A stretch of 64,000 nt of DNA from Chromatiales bacterium (lineage in GTDB: Bacteria; Pseudomonadota; Gammaproteobacteria; Thiohalomonadales; Thiohalomonadaceae): assembly GCA_003251535.1 (NCBI GenBank), contig QKFD01000109.1:30058-94057 (forward strand), in the 5' to 3' direction. Made by a program: the position numbers and the translations under genes. The notes beneath the pieces were generated by a model. It saw only the letters and a program-made list of their open reading frames with translations, did no database searches and was not told the DNA's origin. Shown here piece after piece: positions 39,576 through 49,060 of this stretch (the stretch's first letter is position 1; the number at the start of each line of letters is the position of its first letter).

Positions 39576-40949
39576 ATGAAAAAGACCTATCTCGACTGGT
39601 CCGGCTACGACAGCTATGGCATGGGCGACGCCTATGCCGGGATCCCGGCCACCGGCGGCGCCTACGCCAAGGCGGTGGCGGTCTGTATGAACAATAAGCA
39701 GTGCCAGCGCACCGGCAAGGGGGTGATGTGCCCCAGTTTCCGGGTCACAGGCGATCCGGCCCACTCCACCGGCGCCCGGGTCAACGCCTTTAAGGCGGCC
39801 CTCAATGGCGAGCTGGGCGAAGACCCCTTCCTCCACCCCCAGCTGGCAGAGGCGATGGACCTCTGCGTCTCCTGCAAGGGGTGTAAGCGGGAGTGTCCGA
39901 GTGGGGTCGATATGACCCTAATCAAGGCGGAGTACCTGGCGCAGCGCCGCGCCGCTGGCGGCGGCAAGTGGCGCGAAACCCTCTTTGCCCGCCTGCCGCG
40001 TTGGCTCGGCCGGGGGCTCCCTCTCCGCCCATTTGTCCAGTGGCGCAACCGCTCGCCCCTGTTGGCGCGTCTGCTGGAGCGGGCCACTGGGATCAGCGCT
40101 GCGCGGGCGCTGCCGGAGCCGGCGGCCGAGCCGTTTACTGCCCCCGCCAGCGGCAGCGGCGAGCGGGGCGAGGTGATACTGCTGGTGGACACCTTCTGCG
40201 GCCAGTTTGAGCCGGGCATAGCCGCGGCGGCCCATCGGGTCCTCACGGCCGCCGGCTATCGGGTGCGCCAAGCCCTCCCCAGCGCCGACGATAGCGAGCC
40301 CCAGCGCCCCCTCTGCTGCGGCCGTAGCTACCTGGCGGCCGGGATGGTGGAGCAGGCCCAGGAGGAGGCGCGCCGAGTGTTATCGGCACTGCGGCCGGCG
40401 TTGGCGGCAGGCACCCCAGTGGTCGGTCTGGAGCCCTCCTGCCTGTTGGCGTTGCGGGATGAGTTTCTCGCCCTGGGGTTGGGAGAAGAGGGGCTACAAC
40501 TCTCCAAGCAGGCCTTCCTGTTCGAGGAGTTTCTGGCGCGGGCGCACCAGAAACAGCCGCTCCCGCTGCGCCTGCGGCCGCTACCGCAGCGGGCGCTGCT
40601 CCACGGCCACTGTCACCAGAAGGCGTTTGGGGCGATGAAGTCGGTGCGCAAACTGTTGGCCCTTATCCCGGAGCTGGAGCTGGAGCTGATTGAGGCGGGG
40701 TGCTGCGGCATGGCCGGCAGCTTCGGTTTTGAGGCAGAGCATCAGGCCATCTCGCTGGCCATGGCGGAGCAGGAGCTGCTACCCACTATCCGCGCCGCCC
40801 CAGCCGATACGCTGATCCTCGCCGATGGCTTCTCCTGCCGCCACCAGATCGCCCACGGCAGCGGGCGGCGGGCGATCCATGTGGCGGAGCTGCTGGCCCA
40901 GGCGCTCGATACGGGCACCCCGGCGCTAGAGCCCAGTGCGGGCAGTTAG
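39576..40949 (+). CDS. ferredoxin plus CCG-domain Fe-S protein (GlpC/GlcF-like)
   Basis: AGGAGG lies 6 bases before ATG 39576; product 457 residues. Two [4Fe-4S] motifs lie near residues 35-115: CMNNKQCQRTGKGVMCPS and CVSCKGCKRECPSGVD. The C-terminal half carries cysteine-rich CCG elements (CCGRSYLAAGM; LLHGHCHQKAFGAM; GCCGMAGSFGFEAEHQ), as in GlpC, GlcF, LutA and HdrB. In many genomes this unit is the C-terminal half of an FAD-linked oxidase (D-2-hydroxyacid dehydrogenase type). Here it stands alone, with no FAD partner gene adjacent. It probably carries electrons from a flavin subunit to the quinone pool. It ends with a 4-bp stop overlap against the GST gene. Confidence 0.85.
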   Translation: MKKTYLDWSGYDSYGMGDAYAGIPATGGAYAKAVAVCMNNKQCQRTGKGVMCPSFRVTGDPAHSTGARVNAFKAALNGELGEDPFLHPQLAEAMDLCVSCKGCKRECPSGVDMTLIKAEYLAQRRAAGGGKWRETLFARLPRWLGRGLPLRPFVQWRNRSPLLARLLERATGISAARALPEPAAEPFTAPASGSGERGEVILLVDTFCGQFEPGIAAAAHRVLTAAGYRVRQALPSADDSEPQRPLCCGRSYLAAGMVEQAQEEARRVLSALRPALAAGTPVVGLEPSCLLALRDEFLALGLGEEGLQLSKQAFLFEEFLARAHQKQPLPLRLRPLPQRALLHGHCHQKAFGAMKSVRKLLALIPELELELIEAGCCGMAGSFGFEAEHQAISLAMAEQELLPTIRAAPADTLILADGFSCRHQIAHGSGRRAIHVAELLAQALDTGTPALEPSAGS

Positions 40950-41611
40950 GCGGTAGTGCCGATGAGGCCGGCAAAGTGGCTGCCATTACCGCTGAGGTGG
41001 CCACGATAGAGCGCCTCAAACCCCTCCGGCACCGAGTTCTGGACCGACGGACGCGCCAGCAGCCGCTCGCTCCAGGCGCCGCACTGGGGCAGCCCCTCCA
41101 GTAGGGCCAGTGAGGGGAGGAGCCCCATCACCAGCTTGGCGCGGACAAAGAACGGGGCAAAGGCGGCATCCACCATCTGGAACTGCTCCCCCCCAAACCA
41201 GGGGCCGACCAGCTGCGGCTCCAGCCGCTCCAGATCGGCCCGCAGGGCACTGCGGCACTGGTTGAACTCCTCCTCCCCCTTGGCGTTCACCATCCGGAAC
41301 TGCCCCATGAAGAGGTTGGAGGCAAACTCCATCCAAGCGCGCTGGACAGCGCGGGTAACGGCATCCACCGGGTGGAGCGACGGGGGATTGACCTCATCCA
41401 GGTACTCCATGATCACCGCTGACTCAAAGATGACCGCCTCCCCTACCCGCAGCACCGGCACCTTGCCGAAGGGGGAGATGGCCTTAAACCAATCAGGCGG
41501 CTCCTGGAGATTGATGAAGGTGAGATCGAAGTCAACCCCCTTCTCCAACAGCACGATCACCGCACGTTGCACAAAGGGGCAGAGCTTAAAGCTGATGAGT
41601 TCTGGTTTCAT
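40946..41611 (-). CDS. glutathione S-transferase family protein
   Basis: ATG 41611 begins KPELISFKLCPFVQRAVIVL, the thioredoxin-fold N-domain with C-P-F at the glutathione site. VPVLRVGEAVIFESAVIMEY (cis-Pro and the E-S glutathione contact) follows, then an all-helical C-domain with FQMVDAAFAPFFVRAKLVMG. Length is 221 residues. Omega/lambda-like GSTs with a catalytic Cys do thiol transfer; this CPF arrangement supports that class. It shares strand with hinT (70 bp upstream) and the aldo/keto reductase, probably one transcript. Confidence 0.92.
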   Translation of the reverse strand: MKPELISFKLCPFVQRAVIVLLEKGVDFDLTFINLQEPPDWFKAISPFGKVPVLRVGEAVIFESAVIMEYLDEVNPPSLHPVDAVTRAVQRAWMEFASNLFMGQFRMVNAKGEEEFNQCRSALRADLERLEPQLVGPWFGGEQFQMVDAAFAPFFVRAKLVMGLLPSLALLEGLPQCGAWSERLLARPSVQNSVPEGFEALYRGHLSGNGSHFAGLIGTTA

Positions 41612-41681
41612 GGAGCGCTCCAAGGGGCAGTGGAAGGCGTGGCGGTCGAGGTGGCGCTCACCCCGACCGATTGGCGCGGAC

Positions 41682-42023
41682 TTAGCCGGGCGGCCAGCCG
41701 AGGGTGCGACCACCCAGCAGATGCAGGTGGATGTGGAAGACGGTCTGACCGGCATCGGCATTGGTGTTCATCACCAATCGATAGCCGCTCTCGGCAATGC
41801 CCAGCTCCGCGGCAAGGCGCTTGCCAGTGAGGAACAGCTTGCCCACCAGGGCCGCATCCGCGGCATCCAGGTCGTTGACGCTGGCGATATGGCGCTTGGG
41901 GATGATGAGGATGTGGGTGGGTGCCTGGGGATGGATGTCGCGGAAGGCGAACACCTCATCGTCCTGATAGACCGGGGTCGCGGGGATCTCTCCAGCGACG
42001 ATCTTGCAGAAAAGACAATCCAT
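41682..42023 (-). CDS. hinT: HinT-like histidine triad protein
   Basis: ATG 42023 gives 113 residues: MDCLFCKIVAGEIPATPVYQ with a zinc-site Cys pair, APTHILIIPKRHIASVNDL, and the triad VFHIHLHLLGG (H-x-H-x-H). HinT hydrolyses nucleoside phosphoramidates and AMP-lysyl adducts. Placement between a GST and an aldo/keto reductase is not instructive. The open frame reaches 42122 but overlaps the neighbour without a ribosome site. Confidence 0.96.
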   Translation of the reverse strand: MDCLFCKIVAGEIPATPVYQDDEVFAFRDIHPQAPTHILIIPKRHIASVNDLDAADAALVGKLFLTGKRLAAELGIAESGYRLVMNTNADAGQTVFHIHLHLLGGRTLGWPPG

Positions 42024-42081
42024 AGTGCTCCTCGAAACGTTGAGGGTAGTGGTTCGGCGCCCGCCAGTGTAACCCGCCCGC

Positions 42082-43125
42082 TCAGGGGGCGGGATTGGGG
42101 TGGCGGGTGTGGATCGCCTCAATCGCCTCCAGCAGCTCCGGCGCCAACGTTAGGTCGGCGCTGGCGATGTTGCTGGCCAACTGCCCCACGCTGGTGGCGC
42201 CGATGATGGTGGCGCTGAGAAAGGGGCGGCTATGGACGTAGGCGAGGGCCATCTGTGCCGGATCGAGGCCGTTAGCGCGGGCTAGGGCCACATACTCGGC
42301 GGTGGCCGCCTGGGCCTCTGCGTTCAGATAGCGGTCATAGTGGGACCAGCGGGTGATACGTGCCCCCTCCGGCCGCGCCCCAGCCAGGTACTTGCCGGAG
42401 AGCACACCGAAACCCAGCGGGGAGTAGGCAAGCAGCCCCGTCCCCTCACGGTGCGCCACCTCTGCCAGCCCCACCTCAAAGCTGCGGTTGAGCAGGGAGT
42501 AGGGGTTCTGTACCGAGACCACCCGCGGCCAGCCGTGCTGCTGCGCCAGCTGTAGAAACTGCATCACCCCCCAGGGGGTCTCGTTGGAGAGGCCCACCTG
42601 GCGTACCTTGCCCGCCTTGACCAGATCCGCCAGCACCTCCAGGGTCTGTTCAATCTGCGGCAGTGGTGCCTCGCTATCGTGGGAGTAACCGAGTTGGCCG
42701 AAGTAGTTGGTCTTCCGCTCCGGCCAGTGGAGTTGGTAGAGATCGATATAGTCAGTGCGCAGCCGCCGCAGGGAGCCATCGATGGCCGCCGTCATATCCT
42801 GCCGCACGAAGCGGGAGTGGCCACCGCGGATCCAGGGGATCCAATCGGGGCCTGGACCGGCCATCTTGCTGGCGATCACCAGCTGCTCGCGCCCGCCGCG
42901 GGCGTGCAGCCACTGACCGATGATCGCCTCGGTCCGGCCATAGGTCTCCTCGCGTGGGGGGATGGAGTAAAGCTCCGCTGTATCGATGAAGTTGACCCCG
43001 TGGGCCACAGCGTAATCGAGCTGTTCAAACGCCTCGGCCTCGCTGTTCTGCTCACCGAAGGTCATGGTGCCCAGGCAGATCACACTGACTGCCGGCCCCC
43101 CGTTGCCCAACTGACGGTATTCCAT
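42082..43125 (-). CDS. tas: Tas-like aldo/keto reductase
   Basis: The 347-residue product starts MEYRQLGNGGPAVSVICLGT and carries HGVNFIDTAELYSIPPREET (catalytic Asp and Tyr), TDYIDLYQLHWPERKTNYFG, VGLSNETPWGVMQFL and ATIIGATSVGQLASNI. These segments and the insert of PPREETYGRTEAIIG match E. coli Tas. It reduces aldehydes or ketones with NADPH. A divergent 81-bp gap separates it from rimO. Confidence 0.92.
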   Translation of the reverse strand: MEYRQLGNGGPAVSVICLGTMTFGEQNSEAEAFEQLDYAVAHGVNFIDTAELYSIPPREETYGRTEAIIGQWLHARGGREQLVIASKMAGPGPDWIPWIRGGHSRFVRQDMTAAIDGSLRRLRTDYIDLYQLHWPERKTNYFGQLGYSHDSEAPLPQIEQTLEVLADLVKAGKVRQVGLSNETPWGVMQFLQLAQQHGWPRVVSVQNPYSLLNRSFEVGLAEVAHREGTGLLAYSPLGFGVLSGKYLAGARPEGARITRWSHYDRYLNAEAQAATAEYVALARANGLDPAQMALAYVHSRPFLSATIIGATSVGQLASNIASADLTLAPELLEAIEAIHTRHPNPAP

Positions 43126-43206
43126 CGGTTACCTCTTCTCGTTGTGCGCCCAACGTCAGGGGCGCGTTACCATAGGCGCCCCACAGCATAGCCCGAAGCC
43201 CATGAC

Positions 43207-44535
43207 ATGGCCGCGACGCCCCCCAAGGTAGGATTCGTCAGCCTCGGTTGTCCGAAGGCGACCGTGGATGCCGAACGCATCCTCTCCCAGCTACGTGCCG
43301 AAGGTTACCTTCTGGTACCGGAGTACCACCAGGCCGATCTGGTGGTGGTCAACACCTGCGGCTTCATCGATGCCGCGGTGGAGGAGTCGCTGGAGGCGAT
43401 TGGTGACGCCCTGACGGAGAATGGCCGAGTGGTGGTCACCGGCTGCCTGGGGGCCAAAGAGGGGCTGATCCGAGAACGCCACCCCGCGGTCTTGGCCGTG
43501 ACCGGCCCCAACCAGCTGACAGAGGTGATGACGGCGGTCCACGGCCACCTGCCACCCAAGCACGATCCCCACCTCGATCTGCTCCCCCCTGGCGGGCTCA
43601 AACTGACCCCACCCCACTACGCCTACGTGAAGATCGCCGAGGGCTGCAATCAGAGTTGCAGCTTTTGCATCATCCCCTCGATGCGCGGCAAGCTCGCCTC
43701 CCGCCCCGCAGGAGAGGTGCTAGAGGAGGCGGAGAAGCTAGTGGCCGCAGGGGTGCGGGAGCTGCTCATCGTCTCGCAGGATACCGGCGCCTACGGCGTG
43801 GACCTCAAATATCGCACCAGCTTCTGGCAGGGGCGGCCGGTGAAGAGTCGCATCGCCGATCTCGCCCGCCAGCTCGGCTCGCTGGGGGTGTGGGTACGGC
43901 TCCACTATCTCTACCCTTACCCCCATCTGGATGAGCTGCTGCCGCTGATGGCCGATGGCCTGATCCTCCCCTATCTGGATGTGCCCCTCCAGCACGCGGC
44001 CCCCGGGGTACTCAAGGCGATGCGCCGGCCCGGCGATCTAGATGGGCTACTGCGCCGCATCGAGCGCTGGCGGGCCGACTGCCCCGATCTCACCCTGCGC
44101 AGCACCTTCATCGTCGGCTTCCCCGGCGAGAGTGAGGCCGATTTTGAGCTGCTACTCCAGTTCCTACAGGCGGCGCAGCTCGATCGGGTCGGTGCCTTCC
44201 CCTACTCGCCGGTCGCCGGGGCGGCGGCCAACGAGCTGGCGGGGGCGGTACCCGAAGGGCTGAAAGAGGAGCGTCTAGAGCGTTTCATGGAGGTACAGGC
44301 GGCCGTCAGCGCCGCCCGCTTGGAGCGGCGCCTCGGACGGCGCGAGACGGTATTGGTGGACGAGGTGGATAGCGATGGCGTCATCATCGCCCGCAGCCGC
44401 GGCGATGCCCCGGAGATCGACGGCGTGGTGGTGATCGAAGAGGGGGAGGCGGCGGCAGGCGACTTCATCGAGGTGGAGATCATCAACTACGATGAGCACG
44501 ACCTCTACGCCGTGCAACTTGGCGCCCCTCACTAA
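43207..44535 (+). CDS. rimO: RimO, ribosomal protein S12 methylthiotransferase
   Basis: The 442-residue protein has the MTTase N-domain with [20 protein letters not shown] and [15 protein letters not shown], supplying cluster-binding cysteines. The radical SAM motif C-x3-C-x2-C lies in [17 protein letters not shown], and a C-terminal TRAM domain follows ([20 protein letters not shown]). It adds a methylthio group to Asp89 of S12. The GCPK and CIIPSMRG variants distinguish RimO from MiaB. Full length. Confidence 0.97.
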   Translation: MAATPPKVGFVSLGCPKATVDAERILSQLRAEGYLLVPEYHQADLVVVNTCGFIDAAVEESLEAIGDALTENGRVVVTGCLGAKEGLIRERHPAVLAVTGPNQLTEVMTAVHGHLPPKHDPHLDLLPPGGLKLTPPHYAYVKIAEGCNQSCSFCIIPSMRGKLASRPAGEVLEEAEKLVAAGVRELLIVSQDTGAYGVDLKYRTSFWQGRPVKSRIADLARQLGSLGVWVRLHYLYPYPHLDELLPLMADGLILPYLDVPLQHAAPGVLKAMRRPGDLDGLLRRIERWRADCPDLTLRSTFIVGFPGESEADFELLLQFLQAAQLDRVGAFPYSPVAGAAANELAGAVPEGLKEERLERFMEVQAAVSAARLERRLGRRETVLVDEVDSDGVIIARSRGDAPEIDGVVVIEEGEAAAGDFIEVEIINYDEHDLYAVQLGAPH

Positions 44536-44550
44536 ACCACCGCCAGCGTC

Positions 44551-44570
44551 GGGCGCGCTTTAGCGCGCCC
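44551..44570. terminator. bidirectional hairpin between rimO and the cytochrome gene
   Basis: GGGCGCG (44551-44557) and CGCGCCC (44564-44570) form a perfect stem with loop CTTTAG, extendable by a further pair. It overlaps the stop region of the converging cytochrome gene at 44560. There is no T-run on either side. Confidence 0.5.
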
Positions 44571-45069
44571 CCTCCTCCGAGAGCGGATCACCATCGGTAA
44601 TGGGCTGGGTAGCGGCCCGCTCCACCCGGGTTGCCGCCAGCGCCTTTGCCACCGGTTTGCGATACTCCCGGTGGCAGGTGATGCAGCTGTCCATCAGGCG
44701 GAAATAGGTGGCCAGCGCCTCCCGCCGATCCTCTCGCTCCGCCGCCTCTGCCAACCGCTGGGCGGTATTCCGTACCACCAGCTCGATGCGTTCGTACTGC
44801 TCGATCTGCGGACCGAGGAGGGCGATGAGCCGCACCCGCTCCGCCTCTGCCACCGGCTGCCGCTGACTCATGACCCGCGCCGCTTGCGCCACCGCCTTCA
44901 TGTCGGAGGCCAACAGCCCATCACTGGCCTGATTCAACTCCAACTTAAGCCGCGCCATCGCCCCTTTGAGGCTGATGGGTTCATCGGCTGCCACGAGATT
45001 GCTGCTGGTGGTCACCGCCAGCAGGGTAAAACCGACGGTCCACGGCCAGCTCCGTGACCCACTCTTCAT
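44560..45069 (-). CDS. exported c-type (c'-like) cytochrome
   Basis: ATG 45069 behind GGGAG opens a signal peptide (MKSGSRSWPWTVGFTLLAVT) and gives 169 residues. A single heme site CITCH lies near the C-terminus in MDSCITCHREYRKP, after four predicted helices, the plan of cytochrome c' or a short cytochrome c-556. Such proteins bind NO or carry electrons in the periplasm. The tail after the heme (about 30 residues) is unusually long and polar. It converges with rimO. Confidence 0.78.
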   Translation of the reverse strand: MKSGSRSWPWTVGFTLLAVTTSSNLVAADEPISLKGAMARLKLELNQASDGLLASDMKAVAQAARVMSQRQPVAEAERVRLIALLGPQIEQYERIELVVRNTAQRLAEAAEREDRREALATYFRLMDSCITCHREYRKPVAKALAATRVERAATQPITDGDPLSEEGAR

Positions 45070-45451
45070 ACAGGGACTCCCAATGGTTTCGACAACGGTA
45101 GCGATCACCGCGGTGATCGGAACGGAATGACACCATGCCTGCGCCACTGCCGATGGCAGCGCCCCCAGCGCAGAGGTTGGATGTTGCAAGGGAAAGGTAA
45201 TTCAAGGTGTGGTAATCAATGGCTCTTGGTGGGGGCGTGGCCCCCTCGATCATCTACTTTTGTGCCGCCGTTCTTGCCGCGGCGGCTACGCCCCACAGAC
45301 GAATTGCCCCCATAGTGTTGACCATACTCGTTGCCCCTGCCACCTCCCTGGCCCTCAAAGCAGCGGCGGTGCGCTTAGAGATTTAATTGAAAAGAGGCGC
45401 CTGCGCCCCAACAGCGAAGCGATACCCACGCCCATCATCACAGGAGTCACC

Positions 45452-46276
45452 ATGTCTGCCCCGCTACCGCTGCTCATCGAACCCACGGCCCTTGAGGGCG
45501 AACTCCAGCGCACTGAACTGCGGGTCATCGATCTGAGCCGGGCCGACATCCATCAACGCCTCCACATACCGGGTGCCCAGCTCCTGGATTACGGTGCCAT
45601 TGTGACCGCCCGCCCGCCGGTGGGCGGCCTGCTGCCGGAGCCGCACCAGCTGGAGCAGGCCCTCGGCGCCATCGGTCTGACCCCGGAGCACGCCATCGTC
45701 GCCTACGATGACGAGGGGGGTGGCAAGGCGGCCCGCCTGTTGTGGACCCTGGAGGCCATCGGCCACCGTGGCGGGCTTAGCCTGCTCAATGGCGGCCTCC
45801 ATGCCTGGGCCAACGAGGGCCACCCCGTGACCCGTGACACCACCGTCGCGGCCCGCGCTGACTACCCCGTGACTCTGCCGGAGCCGTCGCCGCCGGTGGC
45901 CAGCGCGCACTACATCCTCGACCGCCTGGGCGACCCCCAACTGGCCCTCCTGGACGCCCGCAGCCACGACGAATACACCGGCGAACGGCTCTACTCCGCC
46001 CGCGGTGGTCACATCCCCGGTGCGGTCAACTTCGAGTGGACAGCGGCGATGGACCAGGCCAACAACCTCCGCCTGCGCCCTGCCGAAGAGCTGCTGGGGG
46101 CGCTGGCCGCCCTCGGCGTCACCACGGACAAAGAGGTGATCACCTACTGCCAGACCCACCACCGCTCCGCCTACAGCTACTGGATGTTGCGGGTACTCGG
46201 CTTCCCTCGGGTCAAGGGCTACCCCGGCTCTTGGTCGGAGTGGGGCAACCGACGCGAGCTACCGCTGGAGCGTTAA
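45452..46276 (+). CDS. two-domain sulfurtransferase (rhodanese)
   Basis: ATG 45452 follows CAGGAG; the product is 274 residues. Domain 1 (about 1-125) is inactive, and domain 2 carries the active loop VITYCQTHHRSAYSYW, whose Cys would hold the persulfide. QLALLDARSHDEYTGERLYS, HIPGAVNFEWTAAMD and VKGYPGSWSEWGNRRELPLE are typical SseA/TST elements. The loop CQTHHRS replaces the common CGSGVTA, marking the thiosulfate-type branch of sulfur bacteria. The gap 45190-45451 upstream holds no gene. Confidence 0.92.
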   Translation: MSAPLPLLIEPTALEGELQRTELRVIDLSRADIHQRLHIPGAQLLDYGAIVTARPPVGGLLPEPHQLEQALGAIGLTPEHAIVAYDDEGGGKAARLLWTLEAIGHRGGLSLLNGGLHAWANEGHPVTRDTTVAARADYPVTLPEPSPPVASAHYILDRLGDPQLALLDARSHDEYTGERLYSARGGHIPGAVNFEWTAAMDQANNLRLRPAEELLGALAALGVTTDKEVITYCQTHHRSAYSYWMLRVLGFPRVKGYPGSWSEWGNRRELPLER

Positions 46277-46340
46277 CCCTCCCTTTCTGCGCAGGCGATA
46301 TCTACCATAATCGACCGCTCGCCCACTGGAGTTGGCAACC

Positions 46341-47321
46341 ATGGCTGAACGCCCCGAGCTATCCGTCGTCCTCCCCGCCTACAACGAGGCGGCCGCCCTG
46401 CCCCAGGCCATCGAACGGCTGCGGCAGGTGCTCACACCACTGACCGATCGCTTTGAACTGATAGTGGTGGATGACGGCTCTAGCGATGCCACCTACCACC
46501 TGGTGCGCACCGCCCACGCCGCAGATGGGCGGGTGAAAGGGGTGCGGCTGGCGCGCAACTTTGGTAAGGAAGCAGCCCTCCAGGCCGGCCTGGCCGCCGC
46601 CACCGGCCAGGCGGTGGCAACCCTGGATGCCGATCTCCAACACCCGCCAGAGCTGCTGGCCGCCATGCTGCACCACTGGCGCAACGGCGCCAAGGTGGTG
46701 CATGGGGTGAAGCGGCGCCGAGGAGCGGAGTCGCGCTGGATGGGGCTCGCCGCCCGCCTCTTCTATCGCAGCTTCCACCGCCTGACGGGACTGGACCTGC
46801 GCTCCAGCTCCGACCTCAAGCTGCTGGACCGAGAGATTGTGGATCTGCTGCTGCAACAGCTACCAGAGCGGAGCCGCTTCTATCGCGGCCTGGTGTTCTG
46901 GGTGGGGCTCAACGATGTCACGGTGGAGTTTGATGTCCAGCCGCGGGTAGGCGGGGTCACCCATTGGCAGTTGGGTGCCTTGGTGGGCTACGCCAGCCGT
47001 GCCATCACCGCCTTCAGCTCGCTCCCCCTGCAACTGGTACCACTGCTCGGCGCCCTGATGCTACTGGTGGCGCTGGTGCTGGGTCTGGAGGCGTTCGTCT
47101 CACGCCTCAGTGGGGCGGCGGTGAGCGGCTTTGCGACCCTGGAGATCACCGTCCTCTTCACCGGCAGCCTGGTGATGATCGGCCTCGGCATCATCGGCCA
47201 ATACCTCGCCCGCATCTACGAGGAGGTGAAGATGCGCCCCCACTATGTGGTGCGTGAGCAGCTGGGGTGGGGAGACCACAAGCATGACCAACGCCCGCTA
47301 GAGCCGGCGGACGCCCCCTAG
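46341..47321 (+). CDS. GtrB/ArnC-like family 2 glycosyltransferase with C-terminal membrane helices
   Basis: ATG 46341 begins a 326-residue protein: LSVVLPAYNEAAALPQAIER, LIVVDDGSSDATYHLVRTA (nucleotide-sugar site), AVATLDADLQHPPELLAAML (D-x-D catalytic) and QLPERSRFYRGLVFWVGL. Two C-terminal membrane helices follow, around 232-258 and 270-297. This group moves sugars onto undecaprenyl phosphate or dolichol-like carriers at the inner membrane. Its stop overlaps that of the RmlC-like gene on the other strand. Confidence 0.92.
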   Translation: MAERPELSVVLPAYNEAAALPQAIERLRQVLTPLTDRFELIVVDDGSSDATYHLVRTAHAADGRVKGVRLARNFGKEAALQAGLAAATGQAVATLDADLQHPPELLAAMLHHWRNGAKVVHGVKRRRGAESRWMGLAARLFYRSFHRLTGLDLRSSSDLKLLDREIVDLLLQQLPERSRFYRGLVFWVGLNDVTVEFDVQPRVGGVTHWQLGALVGYASRAITAFSSLPLQLVPLLGALMLLVALVLGLEAFVSRLSGAAVSGFATLEITVLFTGSLVMIGLGIIGQYLARIYEEVKMRPHYVVREQLGWGDHKHDQRPLEPADAP

Positions 47322-47890
47322 CGCCGCACCCCGGCGTCGAGGCGATCACTACGAGCAGAGGCAGTATCAAATCGATAGGGGATCTGATCGGAGTCGGCAG
47401 GGATCCGCCAGTGGTCGGGCGCCTCATAGTCGTAAGGGCGATCGACGACATTGAGCAGGGCGCTTGGCTGATCGGAGAGATTCTGCACGCCGTGCCACAC
47501 CTGCGGCGGCACCACAATCAGGGCCGGGCGCGCACTACCCACGCGAAACTCATTGATAAGCCCATGGGTGGGTGAGCCGGGTCGGTGGTCATAGAGCACC
47601 ACCTTGATCAACCCCTCGTTGACAAACAGCCGGTCGGTGGCGAACTGATGGGCGTGCCAGGCGGAGAGCCCACCACTGCGCAGGCGCACCTGAAAGACCT
47701 GCCCCACATCCAGCTCATCCAAGGCCCAGCTGCGTCGCCACACCTCACACAGCACCCCGTTCTCTTTGATGACGTTGCGCACCTCTTTGAGCTGCACCCC
47801 ATCGATGAGGCGCTGATTCACGAGCTGCCAGTCGGAGGTGATGCTCTGTCGGTCCCGTTGGGCGCCGGCCAATAACCAATCTTCGCTCAT
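47318..47890 (-). CDS. RmlC-like (dTDP-4-dehydrorhamnose 3,5-epimerase family) protein
   Basis: The 190-residue protein has the RmlC cupin layout: GVQLKEVRNVIKENGVLCEV, QVFQVRLRSGGLSAWHAHQF (with the conserved W-H-A-H), KVVLYDHRPGSPTHG, and ALIVVPPQVWHGVQNLSDQP. It departs from RmlC at several positions, so it may epimerise another nucleotide sugar or only bind sugar. ATGA overlap with the adjacent glycosyltransferase gene upstream suggests a surface-polysaccharide role for the pair. Confidence 0.85.
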   Translation of the reverse strand: MSEDWLLAGAQRDRQSITSDWQLVNQRLIDGVQLKEVRNVIKENGVLCEVWRRSWALDELDVGQVFQVRLRSGGLSAWHAHQFATDRLFVNEGLIKVVLYDHRPGSPTHGLINEFRVGSARPALIVVPPQVWHGVQNLSDQPSALLNVVDRPYDYEAPDHWRIPADSDQIPYRFDTASARSDRLDAGVRR

Positions 47891-48789
47891 TCGCTCTCTC
47901 GGATCTTTTTGAAGTGCTCAATCATTCGGCCGCGCCGCCTATAGCGCAACGCGCTGCGTAACGCATGGGGATGGATGCCGCAGAGTAGACTCACGCGCCG
48001 AAACAGCGCCCGCAGCAGACGCACCCACAACAACCACGGGCGGTCACCATGCTCCAGCTGATCCAACCCACAGGCGATGGCGAACAACTCCCGCTCGCGG
48101 AAATCCGGCTCCACTGCCATCCGGCGCAATAGCTCCGCCTGCTCCGCCTCATCGCGCCGCCGATAGCAGCCTGGACGCTTGGCGGAATAGGCGGCCATCA
48201 GCGTCGGCAGGGCTAACATGCGCATCTGCTTGCCCGCTTTTGCTACCCGACCGATCCACTCTTGGGAGGGCATGTTGTACAACTCGTGCGCCATGCGCCA
48301 TCCACCGATCTCTGCCACCAACTCCCGACGCAACACCCACGCGGAGGCAGGCACCACTAGGTGGGGGTGGTAGGCGCCATCGTGGGAGGCCGCCAACAAC
48401 CGCCGTTGGCCATCGGGCTCCAACACCATCACCGGAGTGAAGACCAGATCGGCCCCGCTATGCTCCAGCTCCGCCACCGCCTGCGCCAAGTGATCCGAGA
48501 GCCAAAGGTCATCGTGGTTGAGCCAGGCGAGATAGCGGCCACTGGTGTAGGCGAGCCCCGCATTGTTGGGACCACTCTGCTCGCCATAGCGGGTGGAGAG
48601 GTTGACGAAGTGCAGCCGTGGATCGGCAAAGGCGGCCACCACCTCAGCGGTGTCGTCACTACAGCAATCCCCCACCACCCAGCACTCCCAGTCGGTGAAG
48701 GTGTTGCGGCGCACGCTCTCTAACGTATGGCGCAGCACATTACTGCGGTTGTAGGTGGCGATGATAATGGAGACGGTGGGGGCGGCCAT
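47887..48789 (-). CDS. family 2 glycosyltransferase, soluble type
   Basis: ATG 48789 starts MAAPTVSIIIATYNRSNVLR and gives 300 residues. ECWVVGDCCSDDTAEVVAAF is the nucleotide-binding loop and YLAWLNHDDLWLSDHLAQAV the D-D-x-W metal site. The C-terminal third is basic and helical (RALFRRVSLLCGIHPHALRS), likely a membrane-surface contact. It differs from the ArnC-like enzyme by lacking membrane helices. It probably extends an O-chain or exopolysaccharide; coupled to the RmlC-like gene. Confidence 0.88.
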   Translation of the reverse strand: MAAPTVSIIIATYNRSNVLRHTLESVRRNTFTDWECWVVGDCCSDDTAEVVAAFADPRLHFVNLSTRYGEQSGPNNAGLAYTSGRYLAWLNHDDLWLSDHLAQAVAELEHSGADLVFTPVMVLEPDGQRRLLAASHDGAYHPHLVVPASAWVLRRELVAEIGGWRMAHELYNMPSQEWIGRVAKAGKQMRMLALPTLMAAYSAKRPGCYRRRDEAEQAELLRRMAVEPDFRERELFAIACGLDQLEHGDRPWLLWVRLLRALFRRVSLLCGIHPHALRSALRYRRRGRMIEHFKKIRESE

Positions 48790-49060
48790 CGGGGCAGATG
48801 GGTAGTGATGAGGCGGCCATGCTGCACAAATCGAGTCCATTTGAAAATACCGTTTACCCAATTTCCCGCCACGCTTAAGCATATGCTAAGGAACCTGCGA
48901 CACCTTGGCCGCTGACACCCGCCGGCAGGTGGAACATGCGTTAAGAACAGCGGCCCCAACGGGGGATTCCGCCACCACGGCCCGGGCAGATAGCGCGGAA
49001 AATAAGTGGTAGAGTTGCTCATTCATTGGCTCCCCACTCTCCTCCCCACGGAATCACGCC

